Shown here piece after piece: positions 25,211 through 33,613 of a stretch of DNA of 64,000 bases. Below the pieces are notes generated by a model. It saw only the letters and a program-made list of their open reading frames with translations, had not been told where the DNA came from and searched no databases. The stretch covers positions 486,652 through 550,651 of the forward strand of contig NZ_JAQMWP010000004.1 of assembly GCF_030403745.1 (NCBI RefSeq). The letters run 5' to 3'. The first letter of the stretch is position 1. Every line of letters starts with the position of its first letter. The DNA is from Streptomyces sp. S.PB5. Lineage in GTDB: Bacteria; Actinomycetota; Actinomycetes; Streptomycetales; Streptomycetaceae. The position numbers were made by a program, and so were the translations under genes.

Positions 25211-25254
25211 GGTGCGGGTTGTTCGTGGCTGGTCGCGCAGTTCCCCGCGCCCCT
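25211..25254. repeat. Dispersed intergenic repeat, copy 1 (44 bp)
   Basis: The 44-bp sequence containing TTCGTGGCT, GTCGCGCAGTTCC and CCGCGCCCCT also occurs at 54563-54606 with 40 of 44 identical bases. Both copies lie between convergent genes. The same sequence type is familiar from many Streptomyces intergenic regions. Confidence 0.85.
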
Positions 25255-25296
25255 GGGTGGGTCTCCAGCCCCCGGCAGTCCAGTAAGAACCCCGCG

Positions 25297-26400
25297 TCAG
25301 TCCTCGTCTCGCTGGCGCGTGTCCGAGTCCCTCGGGGGCTCGTCGTCCCTCGGTGCCGAGCTGCTGAAGCCGCCGAAGCCCCGGCGGACCCGGCCGCCCA
25401 GGTCGCCCGCTCCGCCGGCGATGTCCGAGACCAGCTTCATCAGCGGGTCCTTGGAGCCCTTGACGTTGGTGGCGTAGCTCGCCGCCGACTCGCGGAAGGA
25501 GTCGGTGACCGAGGTGTCCTTGTCCTCGGAGCGGCGCGGGTAGTGGCCGTCCATGATCCGCTGGAAGTCGCGGGACTCGGACCACTTCTTCAGCTCGGCC
25601 GCCCGGATCGTGGTGAAGGGGTGGGTGCGGGGCAGGATGTTGAGGATCTTCAGCACGGAGTCGCGCAGGTCACCGCCGGCCTCGTACTCCTCGGCCTGCT
25701 TCAGGAAGGCGTCCACGTTCATCTCGTGCAGGTGGTGGCCGCCGGCGAGCTTCATCAGGCCGCGCATCGAGGCCCGCAGGTCCTGGCCGACCAGGAGACC
25801 CGCGCGGTCGGCGGAGAGCTCGGACTTGCGGAACCACTCGCGCAGCGCGGTCACGATCGCCATGATCGCGAGGTTGCCCAGCGGGATCCACGCCACCCGG
25901 ATGGCGAGGTTGGTCAGGAACAGCAGGATCGTCCGGTAGACGGCGTGGCCCGAGAGGGCGTGTCCCACCTCGTGGCCGACGACCGCCCGCATCTCCTCCT
26001 CGTCGAGCAGGTCGACCAGGCCGGTGGTGACGACGATGATCGGCTCGTCCAGGCCGATGCACATCGCGTTCGGCTTCGGGTCCTGGCTGACGTACATCGG
26101 CGGGACCTTCTCCAGGTCCAGGATGTAACAGGCGTCCCGCAGCATGTCGTTGAGGTATGCGAACTGCTGGTCCGACACCCGGACCGAGTCGGACAGGAAC
26201 ATCAGCCTGAGGCTCCGCTCGGGCAGCAGCCCGCTGAGCGCCTTGAAGACCGTGTCGAACCCGCTGAGCTTGCGCAGCGCCACCAGGGCGGAGCGGTCGG
26301 CGGGGTGTTCGTAGGCGCGCGAGGAGATTCCGGGGAAGCGCCTGCGCTGCCTGCTCGGAACGTTCTCGTGCCCGTTCTGCTCGTGGCCGTCGTCGGACAT
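25297..26400 (-). CDS. M48 family metallopeptidase, membrane protein
   Basis: This 367-residue zinc protease of the M48 (HtpX/Ste24-like) family has the catalytic HEVGH at 143-147, preceded by DEEEMRAVVG. The third ligand is probably in the ELSADRAGLL segment (about 198-207). One or two hydrophobic stretches (about 155-190) follow the active site, as in HtpX-type enzymes, so the active site faces the cytoplasmic membrane. The last 70 residues are a glycine-rich then charged tail. ATG 26400 with GGGGGA 5 nt upstream is preferred to ATG 26412. Substrates are unknown; membrane-protein quality control is the common role. Its location between spore-wall genes and an LCP gene is conserved, as far as I recall, in streptomycetes. 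Confidence 0.88.
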   Translation of the reverse strand: MSDDGHEQNGHENVPSRQRRRFPGISSRAYEHPADRSALVALRKLSGFDTVFKALSGLLPERSLRLMFLSDSVRVSDQQFAYLNDMLRDACYILDLEKVPPMYVSQDPKPNAMCIGLDEPIIVVTTGLVDLLDEEEMRAVVGHEVGHALSGHAVYRTILLFLTNLAIRVAWIPLGNLAIMAIVTALREWFRKSELSADRAGLLVGQDLRASMRGLMKLAGGHHLHEMNVDAFLKQAEEYEAGGDLRDSVLKILNILPRTHPFTTIRAAELKKWSESRDFQRIMDGHYPRRSEDKDTSVTDSFRESAASYATNVKGSKDPLMKLVSDIAGGAGDLGGRVRRGFGGFSSSAPRDDEPPRDSDTRQRDED

Positions 26401-26525
26401 GTCTTCCCCCATGTGCGTGAGAGTGGCCCTTTGCGGACCCTTGTGCGGTCCTTTGCGCCCCCGAAGCAGAGCCCAGCCTAGGCGGAGATACCGTGGACGG
26501 GCAGTACAGCGAACGGAGTCCCGCC

Positions 26526-26687
26526 ATGGAGCACAACCCCGCGTCCGCCTGGCTCACCGAAGCCGCGAGCGCAGCCGAACGACAAGGTGCCGGGAACCTG
26601 CTCCGGGTGGTGCTGATCGTGATGGTGCTGGGCTGTGTGCTGACCGCGTGGTTCCTGCTGCGTGGCTACAAGCAGAAGGACGACTGA
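26526..26687 (+). CDS. Small single-pass membrane protein
   Basis: This 53-residue protein begins MEHNPASAWLTEAAS, has one strong transmembrane helix (about residues 25-45, LLRVVLIVMVLGCVLTAWFLL) and ends in a short basic/acidic tail. ATG 26526 has CGGAG 8 nt upstream; an in-frame GTG at 26493 lies within a possible -10 (TACCGT, 26489-26494). It is divergent from the M48 protease gene and is followed by another tiny membrane protein. The function is unknown; proteins of this size often modulate a larger membrane partner. Confidence 0.65.
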   Translation: MEHNPASAWLTEAASAAERQGAGNLLRVVLIVMVLGCVLTAWFLLRGYKQKDD

Positions 26688-26795
26688 GACCACTCCCGAG
26701 TTCCCTCTTGGCGGAGTCGGCGTGATCGCCGCCGAGCCGCCCGCTTACCATGGGCCGACATCTTTATCCCGCCCACCGGATAGGTCTCGCCGAAG

Positions 26796-26960
26796 ATGAG
26801 CTTCCACAGCGCCGCTGCCCAGTTGGTCACCCTTGCCGCCGAGGGCGAGGAACACGGTGGCAACCACGAGAGCCTCAACCCCCTTGTCACCGGTGGTGGC
26901 GCCTTCCTCGCCCTGATGCTGCTGCTGTGGATCACCACCCGCTTCAACCGCGACCGCTGA
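26796..26960 (+). CDS. Small single-pass membrane protein
   Basis: This 54-residue protein starts [17 protein letters not shown]. It has a His/Asn-rich middle ([17 protein letters not shown]) and one C-terminal transmembrane helix ([15 protein letters not shown]) ending TRFNRDR. It has strong codon bias like its neighbours and would place its N-terminus outside or its basic tail inside the cytoplasm. The ribosome-binding site is weak (GAAG). No family is recognised. It lies between the other tiny membrane protein and nadD, on the same strand. Confidence 0.65.
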   Translation: MSFHSAAAQLVTLAAEGEEHGGNHESLNPLVTGGGAFLALMLLLWITTRFNRDR

Positions 26961-27025
26961 GGCACCCGGTGCCCATAACAGGGCACTCCGGGCCTCCTCC
27001 GGCCGACGCCCTCAGGACGGGCCGG

Positions 27026-27031
27026 TAGGGT
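27026..27031 (+). promoter_or_regulatory. nadD -10 element, near-leaderless start
   Basis: TAGGGT at 27026-27031 is a good -10 and ends 9 nt before ATG 27040; no ribosome-binding site is present for that codon. Confidence 0.45.
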
Positions 27032-27039
27032 CTGCACGC

Positions 27040-27678
27040 ATGGGAGAGCAGGACATGCCTACCGGCCCGGGCAACAGCCCGTCGAACCCCGGCAAGCGCC
27101 GCCTCGGCGTCATGGGCGGAACGTTCGACCCGATCCACCACGGGCACCTCGTGGCGGCCAGTGAGGTCGCCGCGCAGTTCCACCTGGACGAGGTCGTCTT
27201 CGTGCCGACCGGGCAGCCGTGGCAGAAGACCCACCGCAAGGTCTCGCCGGCCGAGGACCGCTATCTGATGACGGTCATCGCGACCGCCGAGAACCCCCAG
27301 TTCTCGGTGAGCCGCATCGACATCGACCGCGGCGGCCCCACCTACACCGTGGACACCCTGCGCGACCTGCGCGCGCTCAACCCGGACACGGACCTGTTCT
27401 TCATCACCGGTGCGGACGCCCTCGCCCAGCTCCTCACCTGGCGCGACACCGCAGAGCTGTTCTCCCTCGCGCACTTCATCGGGGTCACCCGCCCCGGCCA
27501 CCACCTCACGGACGCCGGACTCCCCGAAGGCGGTGTCTCTCTCGTGGAGGTTCCCGCGCTGGCCATCTCCTCGACGGACTGCCGTGGCAGAGTCGCCAAG
27601 GGAGACCCCATCTGGTACATGGTGCCGGACGGAGTCGTGCGCTACATCGACAAGCGCGAGCTGTACCGCGGCGAGTGA
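27040..27678 (+). CDS. nadD: Nicotinate-nucleotide adenylyltransferase
   Basis: This 212-residue enzyme joins nicotinate mononucleotide with ATP to form deamido-NAD in NAD synthesis. The nucleotidyltransferase signature [11 protein letters not shown] is at about 27-37. [10 protein letters not shown] and the C-terminal ISSTDCR complete the active site; the usual hydrophobic residue in ISSTxIR is a Cys here. About 20 residues precede the fold, so ATG 27055 (with GGGAGA upstream) is an alternative start. Its stop is 16 bp before the LCP gene, and rsfS follows that, as in many actinobacteria. Confidence 0.95.
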   Translation: MGEQDMPTGPGNSPSNPGKRRLGVMGGTFDPIHHGHLVAASEVAAQFHLDEVVFVPTGQPWQKTHRKVSPAEDRYLMTVIATAENPQFSVSRIDIDRGGPTYTVDTLRDLRALNPDTDLFFITGADALAQLLTWRDTAELFSLAHFIGVTRPGHHLTDAGLPEGGVSLVEVPALAISSTDCRGRVAKGDPIWYMVPDGVVRYIDKRELYRGE

Positions 27679-27694
27679 GCCGAGAGGGGCACCG

Positions 27695-29452
27695 GTGAAC
27701 GACCGATACGACGCGGGCTACGGCGGCGACCAAGACGACCGTTACGAGCTCGTCGGCTACGACGAGTACGGCCGGCCCGTCTACCGGCAGGTCGCCCAGC
27801 AGCCGCCCCAGCAGCAGTCGTACGACCCGTACGCACAGCAGCAGGGCTACGGCTACGACCCCTACGCGGCGGACGGCCGGCAGCCGGGCCAGTACCCCGG
27901 GCAGCAGTACGACACCGGCAACCAGCACCCCGTACCGCCGTCCTACGACCCCTACGACACCGGCCGGCAGGCGCCGGTGCCCCCCTACGACCCGTACGGG
28001 CAGGGAGGGGCCCCCGGGAACCCCGGGGCGCCCGGGACGTCGTACGACCCCTACGGGCGTGCCGCCGCGAGCGGACAGCAGCCGCGGGTCGCCGAGCAGA
28101 CCGCCTACATCCCGCAGCAGGCCAGGCCCGCCGAGGAGCCGGACGGGGCCGCCGGCGGCGGCCGCTCCGAACGGGACTACGAGACCGGGCAGTTCGCCTT
28201 CGTCGAGGAGCCCGACGGTGACTCCGAGGACGTCATCGACTGGCTGAACTTCACCGAGAACCGCACCGAGCGCCGCGAGGAGGCCAAGCGGCGGGCCCGC
28301 AGCCGGCTCATCGCCCTGGTCGTGGTCCTCGCGCTGACCGTGGTCGGCGGCGTCGGCTGGCTCTGGTACGCCGGGAAGCTGCCCGGACTGTCCTCGTCCG
28401 ACGACAAGACCGGCACGGGCACCTCCGTGGCTGCCCAGAACCGCGACGTGATCGTCGTCCATCTGCACAACACCAAGAAGGGCGGCACCTCCACGGCGCT
28501 GCTCGTCGACAACACCACCACCAAGCAGGGCACCACCGTCCTGCTGCCCAACTCCCTCGCCCTGACCGACGACGACGGCTCCACGACCACGCTCGCAAAG
28601 TCGGTCGAGGACGACGGCTCCTCCGGCACCCGCGACGCGATCGACACGGTCCTCGGCACCCAGATCCAGGGCACCTGGCGCCTGGACACCCCCTATCTGC
28701 AGAACCTCGTCGACATCATCGGCAACATCGAGGTCGACACCGACGCCGACGTGCCCGACCCGGACGCCAAGAAGAAGGGCACCGCGCCCCTCGTCAACAA
28801 GGGCGAGGCCCAGACCCTCAGCGGCAAGATGGCCGTTGCCTACGCCACCTACCGCGCCTCCGGCGAGGCCCAGAACGCCCAGCTGGAGCGGTTCGGACAG
28901 GTCATGCAGGGCGTGCTGCGCAAGATGTCCTCCGACGCGGACGGCGCCACGGTCACCGTCCAGACGCTGGCGCAGATCCTCGACCCCTCGCTCACCGACA
29001 AGGACCTCGGCACCTTCCTCGCCAAGCTCGCCGACCTCGCCAAGGGCGGCGACTACAAGACCGCCCTGCTGCCCGTGCAGACCGACGGCACCCTGAGCGC
29101 GCAGGCCAGCGGCAGCGTCGTCAAGGACGTCCTCGGCGGCACCGCGAAGAGCCCCGACAAGGACGCCGCGGTCCGTGTCTCGGTCCAGAACGCCAGCGGC
29201 GTCAAGGGCAACGCCGAGGACGCGCGCGTGGTGCTCCTCAACGGCGGCTTCACCTTCCTGGAGGGCGGCACCGCGGCCACCACCCAGGCCGCCTCCAAGG
29301 TCCTCTACGCGGACGCCGCCGACAAGGACGACGCCACCGAGGTCGCCAAGACCCTGGGCCTGCCCACCGGCGCCGTCACCAAGGGCAAGACGTCCTCGAA
29401 CGCGAACGTCTCGGTGGTCCTCGGCCAGAACTACGAGCCCTCGACGCCGTAG
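27695..29452 (+). CDS. LCP (LytR-CpsA-Psr) family protein with LytR_C domain, PdtA-like
   Basis: This 585-residue bitopic protein of the LCP family, which attaches glycopolymers to peptidoglycan, sits in the nadD-rsfS position of S. coelicolor PdtA (SCO2578). Residues 1-150 are cytoplasmic, Tyr/Gln/Pro-rich, with tandem SYDPY-like units. One transmembrane helix (about 204-226) precedes an LCP domain (about 245-440) and a C-terminal LytR_C domain (about 485-580). GTG 27695 has GAGAGGGG 5 nt upstream. The LCP core is divergent: the usual PRD-type arginine site reads LLPNSLAL, and the R-x-R...RQQ helix is reduced to YRASGEAQNAQLERFG. PdtA is required for proper sporulation in S. coelicolor. Confidence 0.85.
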   Translation: MNDRYDAGYGGDQDDRYELVGYDEYGRPVYRQVAQQPPQQQSYDPYAQQQGYGYDPYAADGRQPGQYPGQQYDTGNQHPVPPSYDPYDTGRQAPVPPYDPYGQGGAPGNPGAPGTSYDPYGRAAASGQQPRVAEQTAYIPQQARPAEEPDGAAGGGRSERDYETGQFAFVEEPDGDSEDVIDWLNFTENRTERREEAKRRARSRLIALVVVLALTVVGGVGWLWYAGKLPGLSSSDDKTGTGTSVAAQNRDVIVVHLHNTKKGGTSTALLVDNTTTKQGTTVLLPNSLALTDDDGSTTTLAKSVEDDGSSGTRDAIDTVLGTQIQGTWRLDTPYLQNLVDIIGNIEVDTDADVPDPDAKKKGTAPLVNKGEAQTLSGKMAVAYATYRASGEAQNAQLERFGQVMQGVLRKMSSDADGATVTVQTLAQILDPSLTDKDLGTFLAKLADLAKGGDYKTALLPVQTDGTLSAQASGSVVKDVLGGTAKSPDKDAAVRVSVQNASGVKGNAEDARVVLLNGGFTFLEGGTAATTQAASKVLYADAADKDDATEVAKTLGLPTGAVTKGKTSSNANVSVVLGQNYEPSTP

Positions 29453-29477
29453 CGCCCCGCGCGGCGGGATCAGCCGG

Positions 29478-29521
29478 GCCGTGGGGCCGGGCCGCGGGTG
29501 TCCGCGGCCCGGCCCCACGGC
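29478..29521 (+). terminator. Very strong hairpin terminator after the LCP gene
   Basis: A perfect 20-bp, almost entirely G+C stem (29478-29497 with 29502-29521) with a GTGT loop lies 25 bp after the stop. The sequence after it (GTGATCCGTTTAACG) is only partly T-rich. Confidence 0.8.
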
Positions 29522-29602
29522 GTGATCCGTTTAACGAATGGGGTGCGCCCGGCGGTCCGTGAGACCCTTGATGTCAAGTGACCGCCGACCGAAAGCCGTG
29601 TA

Positions 29603-30049
29603 GTGACCGCCACTGACCGCTCCATCGAGCTCATCCACACCGCCGCACAGGCGGCCGCCGACAAGCTCGCGCACGACATCATCGCCTACGACGTCAGCGA
29701 CGTACTGTCGATCACGGACGCCTTCCTGCTGGCCTCCGCGCCCAACGACCGCCAGGTCAAGTCGATCGTCGACGAGATCGAGGAGCGCCTGCAGAAGGAA
29801 CTCGGCGCCAAGCCGGTGCGCCGCGAGGGCGACCGCGAGGCCCGCTGGGTCCTGCTCGACTACGTCGACATCGTCGTCCACGTCCAGCACAGCGAGGAGC
29901 GCGTCTTCTACGCCCTGGAGCGGCTGTGGAAGGACTGCCCCGAGCTCGACCTCCCCGAGGACGCCAAGGCCACCCGCGGCAAGGGCGAGGAGCACGCCAA
30001 GCTGCAGGCCGCCGAGGACGCCGCGGACCTCGGCGGTGACTGGCGATGA
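29603..30049 (+). CDS. rsfS: Ribosome silencing factor RsfS
   Basis: This 148-residue RsfS/Iojap protein binds L14 on the 50S subunit and blocks subunit joining in starvation. The family core is present: DIIAYDVSDVLSITDAFLLAS near residue 25-45, NDRQVKSIVDEIE, and REGDREARWVLLDYVDIVVHVQ near 75-95. A C-terminal charged extension (about 30 residues) is usual in actinobacteria. GTG 29603 has a weak GAAAG upstream. Its stop overlaps the next gene's start by four bases (ATGA), so the two are translationally coupled. Confidence 0.95.
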   Translation: MTATDRSIELIHTAAQAAADKLAHDIIAYDVSDVLSITDAFLLASAPNDRQVKSIVDEIEERLQKELGAKPVRREGDREARWVLLDYVDIVVHVQHSEERVFYALERLWKDCPELDLPEDAKATRGKGEEHAKLQAAEDAADLGGDWR

Positions 30050-30717
30050 GCGCCACCGGTGAGGTCTCGGCCGGCAAGCCCGGCCGGGGCCGCCGCGTCA
30101 TCCTGTGGCGGCACGGCCAGACCTCCTGGAACGTGGAGCGCCGCTTCCAGGGCACCACGGACGTCGAGCTCACCGAGGTCGGCGTCGCCCAGGCCCGCCG
30201 CGCCGCCCGGCTGCTCGCCTCTCTCAAGCCCGCCGCGATCGTCGCCTCGGACCTGAAGCGGGCCGCGAACACCGCCGCCGAGCTCGCCGTCCTCACCGGC
30301 CTCGACGTCGTCCACGACGAGGGCCTGCGGGAGACCTACGCGGGCGTCTGGCAGGGGCTGACGCACGAGGAGATCATCGCCGCGCACGGCGAGGAGTACG
30401 CGGCGTGGAAGCGCGGCGAGCCGGTCCGCCGCGGCGGCGGCGAACTGGAGACCGAGGTCGCCGAGCGAGCCGCCCCCGTGGTGCTCCGGCACGCCGACAA
30501 GCTGCCCGACGAGGGCACGCTCGTCGTCGTCAGCCACGGCGGCACGATCCGCACCACCATCGGCCGTCTCCTCGGCCTGGAGGCCCAGCACTGGGAGAGC
30601 CTCGGCGGCCTCTCCAACTGCTGCTGGTCCGTCCTCGGCGAGGGCGCCCGCGGCTGGCGTCTCCTGGAGCACAACGCCGGCACGCTGCCGGAACCGGTGC
30701 TCGGGGACGACGACTGA
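30046..30717 (+). CDS. Histidine phosphatase family protein (phosphoglycerate mutase-like)
   Basis: This 223-residue enzyme of the histidine phosphatase superfamily has the phospho-acceptor motif LWRHGQTSWNVERRFQG (His at about residue 24). SDLKRAANTAAEL and VVSHGGTIRTTIGRLL carry the second catalytic His, and a Glu lies in the LRETYAGVWQG loop. It overlaps rsfS by ATGA. Many members are annotated as phosphoglycerate mutases, but those in this position are more often general phosphatases acting on sugar phosphates; the substrate is not evident. A promoter and tRNA gene follow. Confidence 0.9.
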   Translation: MSATGEVSAGKPGRGRRVILWRHGQTSWNVERRFQGTTDVELTEVGVAQARRAARLLASLKPAAIVASDLKRAANTAAELAVLTGLDVVHDEGLRETYAGVWQGLTHEEIIAAHGEEYAAWKRGEPVRRGGGELETEVAERAAPVVLRHADKLPDEGTLVVVSHGGTIRTTIGRLLGLEAQHWESLGGLSNCCWSVLGEGARGWRLLEHNAGTLPEPVLGDDD

Positions 30718-30723
30718 GCGGAT

Positions 30724-30753
30724 TTCACTTTCTGGCAGGTCGCAGGCTAAAGT
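30724..30753 (+). promoter_or_regulatory. Promoter of the first tRNA-Ala gene
   Basis: TTCACT (30724-30729) and TAAAGT (30748-30753) with an 18-bp spacer form a plausible promoter 63 bp upstream of the tRNA. A 10-bp hairpin (30762-30771 with 30775-30784) lies in the 5' leader and may be removed during processing. Confidence 0.5.
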
Positions 30754-30816
30754 TCTTCTTGTTCGCCCCGCCGAGCGGGGCGAAACATCATGCGGCTCCG
30801 CCGCGTGGCAAAGCTT

Positions 30817-30889
30817 GGGGCTATAGCTCAGTTGGTAGAGCGCCTGCATGGCATGCAGGAGGTCAGGAGTTCAATTCTCCTTAGCTCCA
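30817..30889 (+). tRNA. tRNA-Ala (GGC), copy 1
   Basis: A full cloverleaf of 73 nt is seen. The acceptor stem is GGGGCTA/TAGCTCC, and the D arm has GCTCAGTTGGTAGAGC. The anticodon stem CCTGC/GCAGG carries loop ATGGCAT (anticodon GGC, T33 present), and the T arm is AGGAGTTCAATTCTCCT. The discriminator base is A; CCA is not encoded. It is identical to the copy at 33951-34023. Confidence 0.97.
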
Positions 30890-30930
30890 CAGATCGACAC
30901 TCTTGAGTTGTCAAAGATCGGTTGATGAAG

Positions 30931-30958
30931 ATCCCGTCCCTAGAGGGCGGGATTTTTC
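30931..30958 (+). terminator. Terminator after tRNA-Ala copy 1
   Basis: A 9-bp stem (30931-30939 with 30945-30953, one G-U) is followed by TTTTT. It also overlaps the 3' end of the convergent regulator gene, so it could act in both directions. Confidence 0.75.
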
Positions 30959-31788
30959 ATTTCCATCAGGCGGGCCGTGCGCCGCGCCGTCTCCTCGTCG
31001 TCCGGTGTGTAGACGACGATCCGGCACTCCGGCATCCCGTGGATCGACAGCGACACCGACGTCATCCGCAGCTCACCCACCGCCGCATGCCTGAAACCCT
31101 TCACTCGCCGTCCGGGCTCCGCCACGTCGCCGGTCTCCCACAGCCGGGCGAACAGCTGACTCGCCGCGGACAGCTTGCGTATGAAGCCCTCCCAGGCGGG
31201 CTCACCGGCATGCAGACCGTAGGCCGCGCGCAGGGTCGCGACCATCACCGGCAGCTCCGTCTCCCGGAACATCAGCGGGCAGTCGTCATCCTCCGCGGTG
31301 AACAGCCCCCACAGGGCGTTGGGAAGGCGACCGGAGCGCTGCATCAGCGGCACGTCGAACAGGGTGCGGTAGACGTCGTTGGCGGCCAGGATGTCGAACC
31401 GCGAGTTGTAGACCACCGCCGGGCGCGGTTCGAGGGCGTCGATGATGCCCTGGATCTCCGGACCCACGGTCTGCGCGGCGGCCTCCGGGACGGCGGCATG
31501 CGGCACGTCCGCCAGGTGGTACAGATGCTCCCGCTCCGGCGGATCGAGACGCAGGGTGCGGGCCACGGCGTCCAGGACCTGCGCGGAGGCGTTGATCGGG
31601 CGGCCCTGCTCCAGCCACGTGTACCAGGTCACGCCCACCCCCGAGAGCTGGGCGACCTCCTCACGCCGCAACCCCGGCGTACGGCGCCGTAAGCCCGGCG
31701 GCATCCCCACGTCCGCCGGTGTCACCCGCGCCCGCCTGCTGCGCAGGAAGGCGGCCAGCTCAGGTCGGCGGCGCTGTGTCGTCCCCAT
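30940..31788 (-). CDS. XRE-family transcriptional regulator with MmyB-like ligand-binding domain
   Basis: This 282-residue regulator has an N-terminal helix-turn-helix (about residues 5-75; RREEVAQLSGVGVTWYTWLEQG is the recognition region). A C-terminal PAS-like MmyB domain (about 100-270) follows, with VVYNSRFDILAAND near 120 and EPAWEGFIRKLSAASQLFARLW near 190. Such proteins bind small hydrophobic ligands and commonly repress an adjacent exporter gene. ATG 31788 with GGGGGA about 8 nt upstream is preferred to 31803. It is divergent from the MFS gene (109-bp shared region), the usual regulator-efflux arrangement. Confidence 0.87.
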   Translation of the reverse strand: MGTTQRRRPELAAFLRSRRARVTPADVGMPPGLRRRTPGLRREEVAQLSGVGVTWYTWLEQGRPINASAQVLDAVARTLRLDPPEREHLYHLADVPHAAVPEAAAQTVGPEIQGIIDALEPRPAVVYNSRFDILAANDVYRTLFDVPLMQRSGRLPNALWGLFTAEDDDCPLMFRETELPVMVATLRAAYGLHAGEPAWEGFIRKLSAASQLFARLWETGDVAEPGRRVKGFRHAAVGELRMTSVSLSIHGMPECRIVVYTPDDEETARRTARLMEMKNPAL

Positions 31789-31832
31789 CGTCACATCCCC
31801 CATCGTCGACGCCCGGCCCGTGCGCTGCCAGG

Positions 31833-31849
31833 TGCTGTCAGTACCAGCA
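31833..31849. promoter_or_regulatory. Candidate operator between regulator and exporter
   Basis: TGCTG at 31833-31837 and CAGCA at 31845-31849 form an inverted repeat with a 7-bp spacer, in the middle of the 109-bp divergent region. It is short, so confidence is low. Confidence 0.3.
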
Positions 31850-31897
31850 TCGGCGGGCTCTCGGCACCCGTACCGGAGCGGCGGCACGCTCGACGGC

Positions 31898-33367
31898 ATG
31901 ACGACAACACCCCGTTCCGGACCGGGTACAGCGCCCGTTCCCAGCACTGCGATCAGTGAAGCACCCGGCACTGACAACGGACCCCGGCTGCTGCTCGCCG
32001 TCGTGCTCGCCGCTCTGTTCATGGCGCTGCTCGACGTCTTCATCGTGAACGTCGCGGCCCCCACCATCGGTACCGAACTCCACGCCTCCGGCGCCGAGTT
32101 GCAGCTGGTGGTCGCGGGCTACACCATCACGTACTCCGTGCTGCTGATCACCGGGGCCCGGCTCGGCGACCGGTTCGGGCACGGCCGGGTCCACCTCGCC
32201 GGGATGGCGCTGTTCACCGCCGCCTCGCTCGCCTGCGGTCTCGCGCAGGGCGCCACGGAACTCATCGTCTTCCGGCTGATCCAGGGCGCCGGCTCGGCGG
32301 TGATGATCCCGCAGGTGCTCAGCCTCATCCAGCGGAACTTCGTCGGCGAGGCGAGGGTGAAGGCGCTCGGCGCGTACTCGGCGGTCCTCGCCGTCGGCGC
32401 CGCCGCCGGGCAGATACTCGGCGGGGTCCTGGTCAGCGCCGATCTGCTGGGCACGGGCTGGCGGCCGGTGTTCCTGGTGAACGTGCCCGTCGGTGCCGCC
32501 CTCCTGGTCATCGGCCGACGCGTCCTGCCGCGGGAGCGCGGGGGCGAGCGGGAGCGCGGGCGCGGCATGGATCTGCCGGGACTGGTTCTGCTCGGCGCGG
32601 CCGTATCGCTGTTCACCGTGCCGCTGGTGCTCGGGCAGGAGGAGGACTGGCCGCTGTGGTCGTGGCTGTCCCTGGGCGCGGCCGCCGTGCTGTTCGCGGT
32701 GTTCTGGCGGTACGAGTCCGGGCTCGCCCGGCGCGGCGGTGACCCGCTGATCGCGCCCCGGGTGCTGCGCCACCCCGGCATGGGGCTCGCCGTGCTGCGG
32801 ATCCTGGCCGTCATGGCCGTCAACGGGGGCTTCCTGTTCGTGCTCACGCTGCACGTCCAGGGCGGCCTCGGCTACAGCGCCCTGCGTGCCGGACTCACCT
32901 TCGCGCCGACCGCGGTCGTCTTCGGCGTGGTCGGGCTGACCTGGCGGCGCTGGCCCGCCGCATGGCAGCGCGCCCTGGAACCGACCGGGTTCCTGCTCAC
33001 CGCCGTGGCCGTGGCCGGGGTCGGCCTGGCGCTCGACGGCGGCGGCGACGGCGGGGGGTGGGTGTACGTGGCGTACGCCGGGGTCGGCGTCGGGCTCGCG
33101 CTCGCCTTCAGCCCCACCCTGACCCGGGCACTGGCCACGGTGCGGCCCGAGGACGCGGCGGACGCCAGCGGGCTGCTCGCCACGGTCACCCAGCTCGGCC
33201 AGCTGACCGGTGTCGCCGCGTTCGGCACACTGTTCTTGAACCGGCTTGAGTCACTCGGGGCCCTGGAGGCGTATACCTCTGCGGAGGCGCTGTCGGCGTG
33301 CATGTTCGCGCTGGCCGGGACGGCTGCCCTGGGGGCCGTGTCCGGACTGGTACTGAGGCGTCGCTGA
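31898..33367 (+). CDS. DHA2-type MFS drug/metabolite exporter
   Basis: This 489-residue integral membrane protein has about 14 hydrophobic segments, beginning at residue 30. The DHA2 family motif LLDVFIVNVAAPTIGTEL lies in helix 1, GARLGDRFGHGRVHLAG (motif A) follows helix 2, and RLIQGAGSAVMIPQVLSLI occurs in helix 4-5. These proton-driven antiporters expel drugs or metabolites. ATG 31898 gives a short cytoplasmic N-terminus; no strong ribosome-binding site is seen. It is paired with the divergent XRE/MmyB regulator, and the pair lies between two identical tRNA genes, suggesting an accessory insertion. Confidence 0.9.
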   Translation: MTTTPRSGPGTAPVPSTAISEAPGTDNGPRLLLAVVLAALFMALLDVFIVNVAAPTIGTELHASGAELQLVVAGYTITYSVLLITGARLGDRFGHGRVHLAGMALFTAASLACGLAQGATELIVFRLIQGAGSAVMIPQVLSLIQRNFVGEARVKALGAYSAVLAVGAAAGQILGGVLVSADLLGTGWRPVFLVNVPVGAALLVIGRRVLPRERGGERERGRGMDLPGLVLLGAAVSLFTVPLVLGQEEDWPLWSWLSLGAAAVLFAVFWRYESGLARRGGDPLIAPRVLRHPGMGLAVLRILAVMAVNGGFLFVLTLHVQGGLGYSALRAGLTFAPTAVVFGVVGLTWRRWPAAWQRALEPTGFLLTAVAVAGVGLALDGGGDGGGWVYVAYAGVGVGLALAFSPTLTRALATVRPEDAADASGLLATVTQLGQLTGVAAFGTLFLNRLESLGALEAYTSAEALSACMFALAGTAALGAVSGLVLRRR

Positions 33368-33436
33368 CCGTATTGGTCCGGCCGTGGCAGAATCAAACGG
33401 CCGGAAGGGGGCGCGGCCCGACGGGAGGGAGCAGTG

Positions 33437-33610
33437 ATGCCTGCGAGCATCCTCAAGGAGGTCGGCCACCTCCTTGAAGCAGCGTCGACACGGGACACGG
33501 TCACCCGGCTCACCTGCCCTTCCTGCGGTTCCCTCCGCGTCGCCCAGGTTCTCGGCGACAACGGCGGGATTTCCTACGTGTGCACGGCCTGCGGCCACAG
33601 CTGGAGCTGA
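33437..33610 (+). CDS. Small zinc-ribbon protein
   Basis: This 57-residue protein has an N-terminal helix (PASILKEVGHLLEAA) and a C4 zinc ribbon: TCPSCGS (Cys27 and Cys30) and VCTACGHSW (Cys49 and Cys52), 22 residues from the first knuckle. This resembles small transcription- or RNA-associated zinc ribbons. ATG 33437 has GGGAGG about 7 nt upstream; a GTG immediately before is also in frame. The stop is 3 bp before the next small zinc protein gene, so the two form an operon. Confidence 0.75.
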   Translation: MPASILKEVGHLLEAASTRDTVTRLTCPSCGSLRVAQVLGDNGGISYVCTACGHSWS

Positions 33611-33613
33611 TCG

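Noticed and set aside
25201..26481. 426-codon plus-strand frame over the M48 gene
   Set aside because: Antisense shadow; the HEVGH zinc motif and codon bias support the minus-strand gene.
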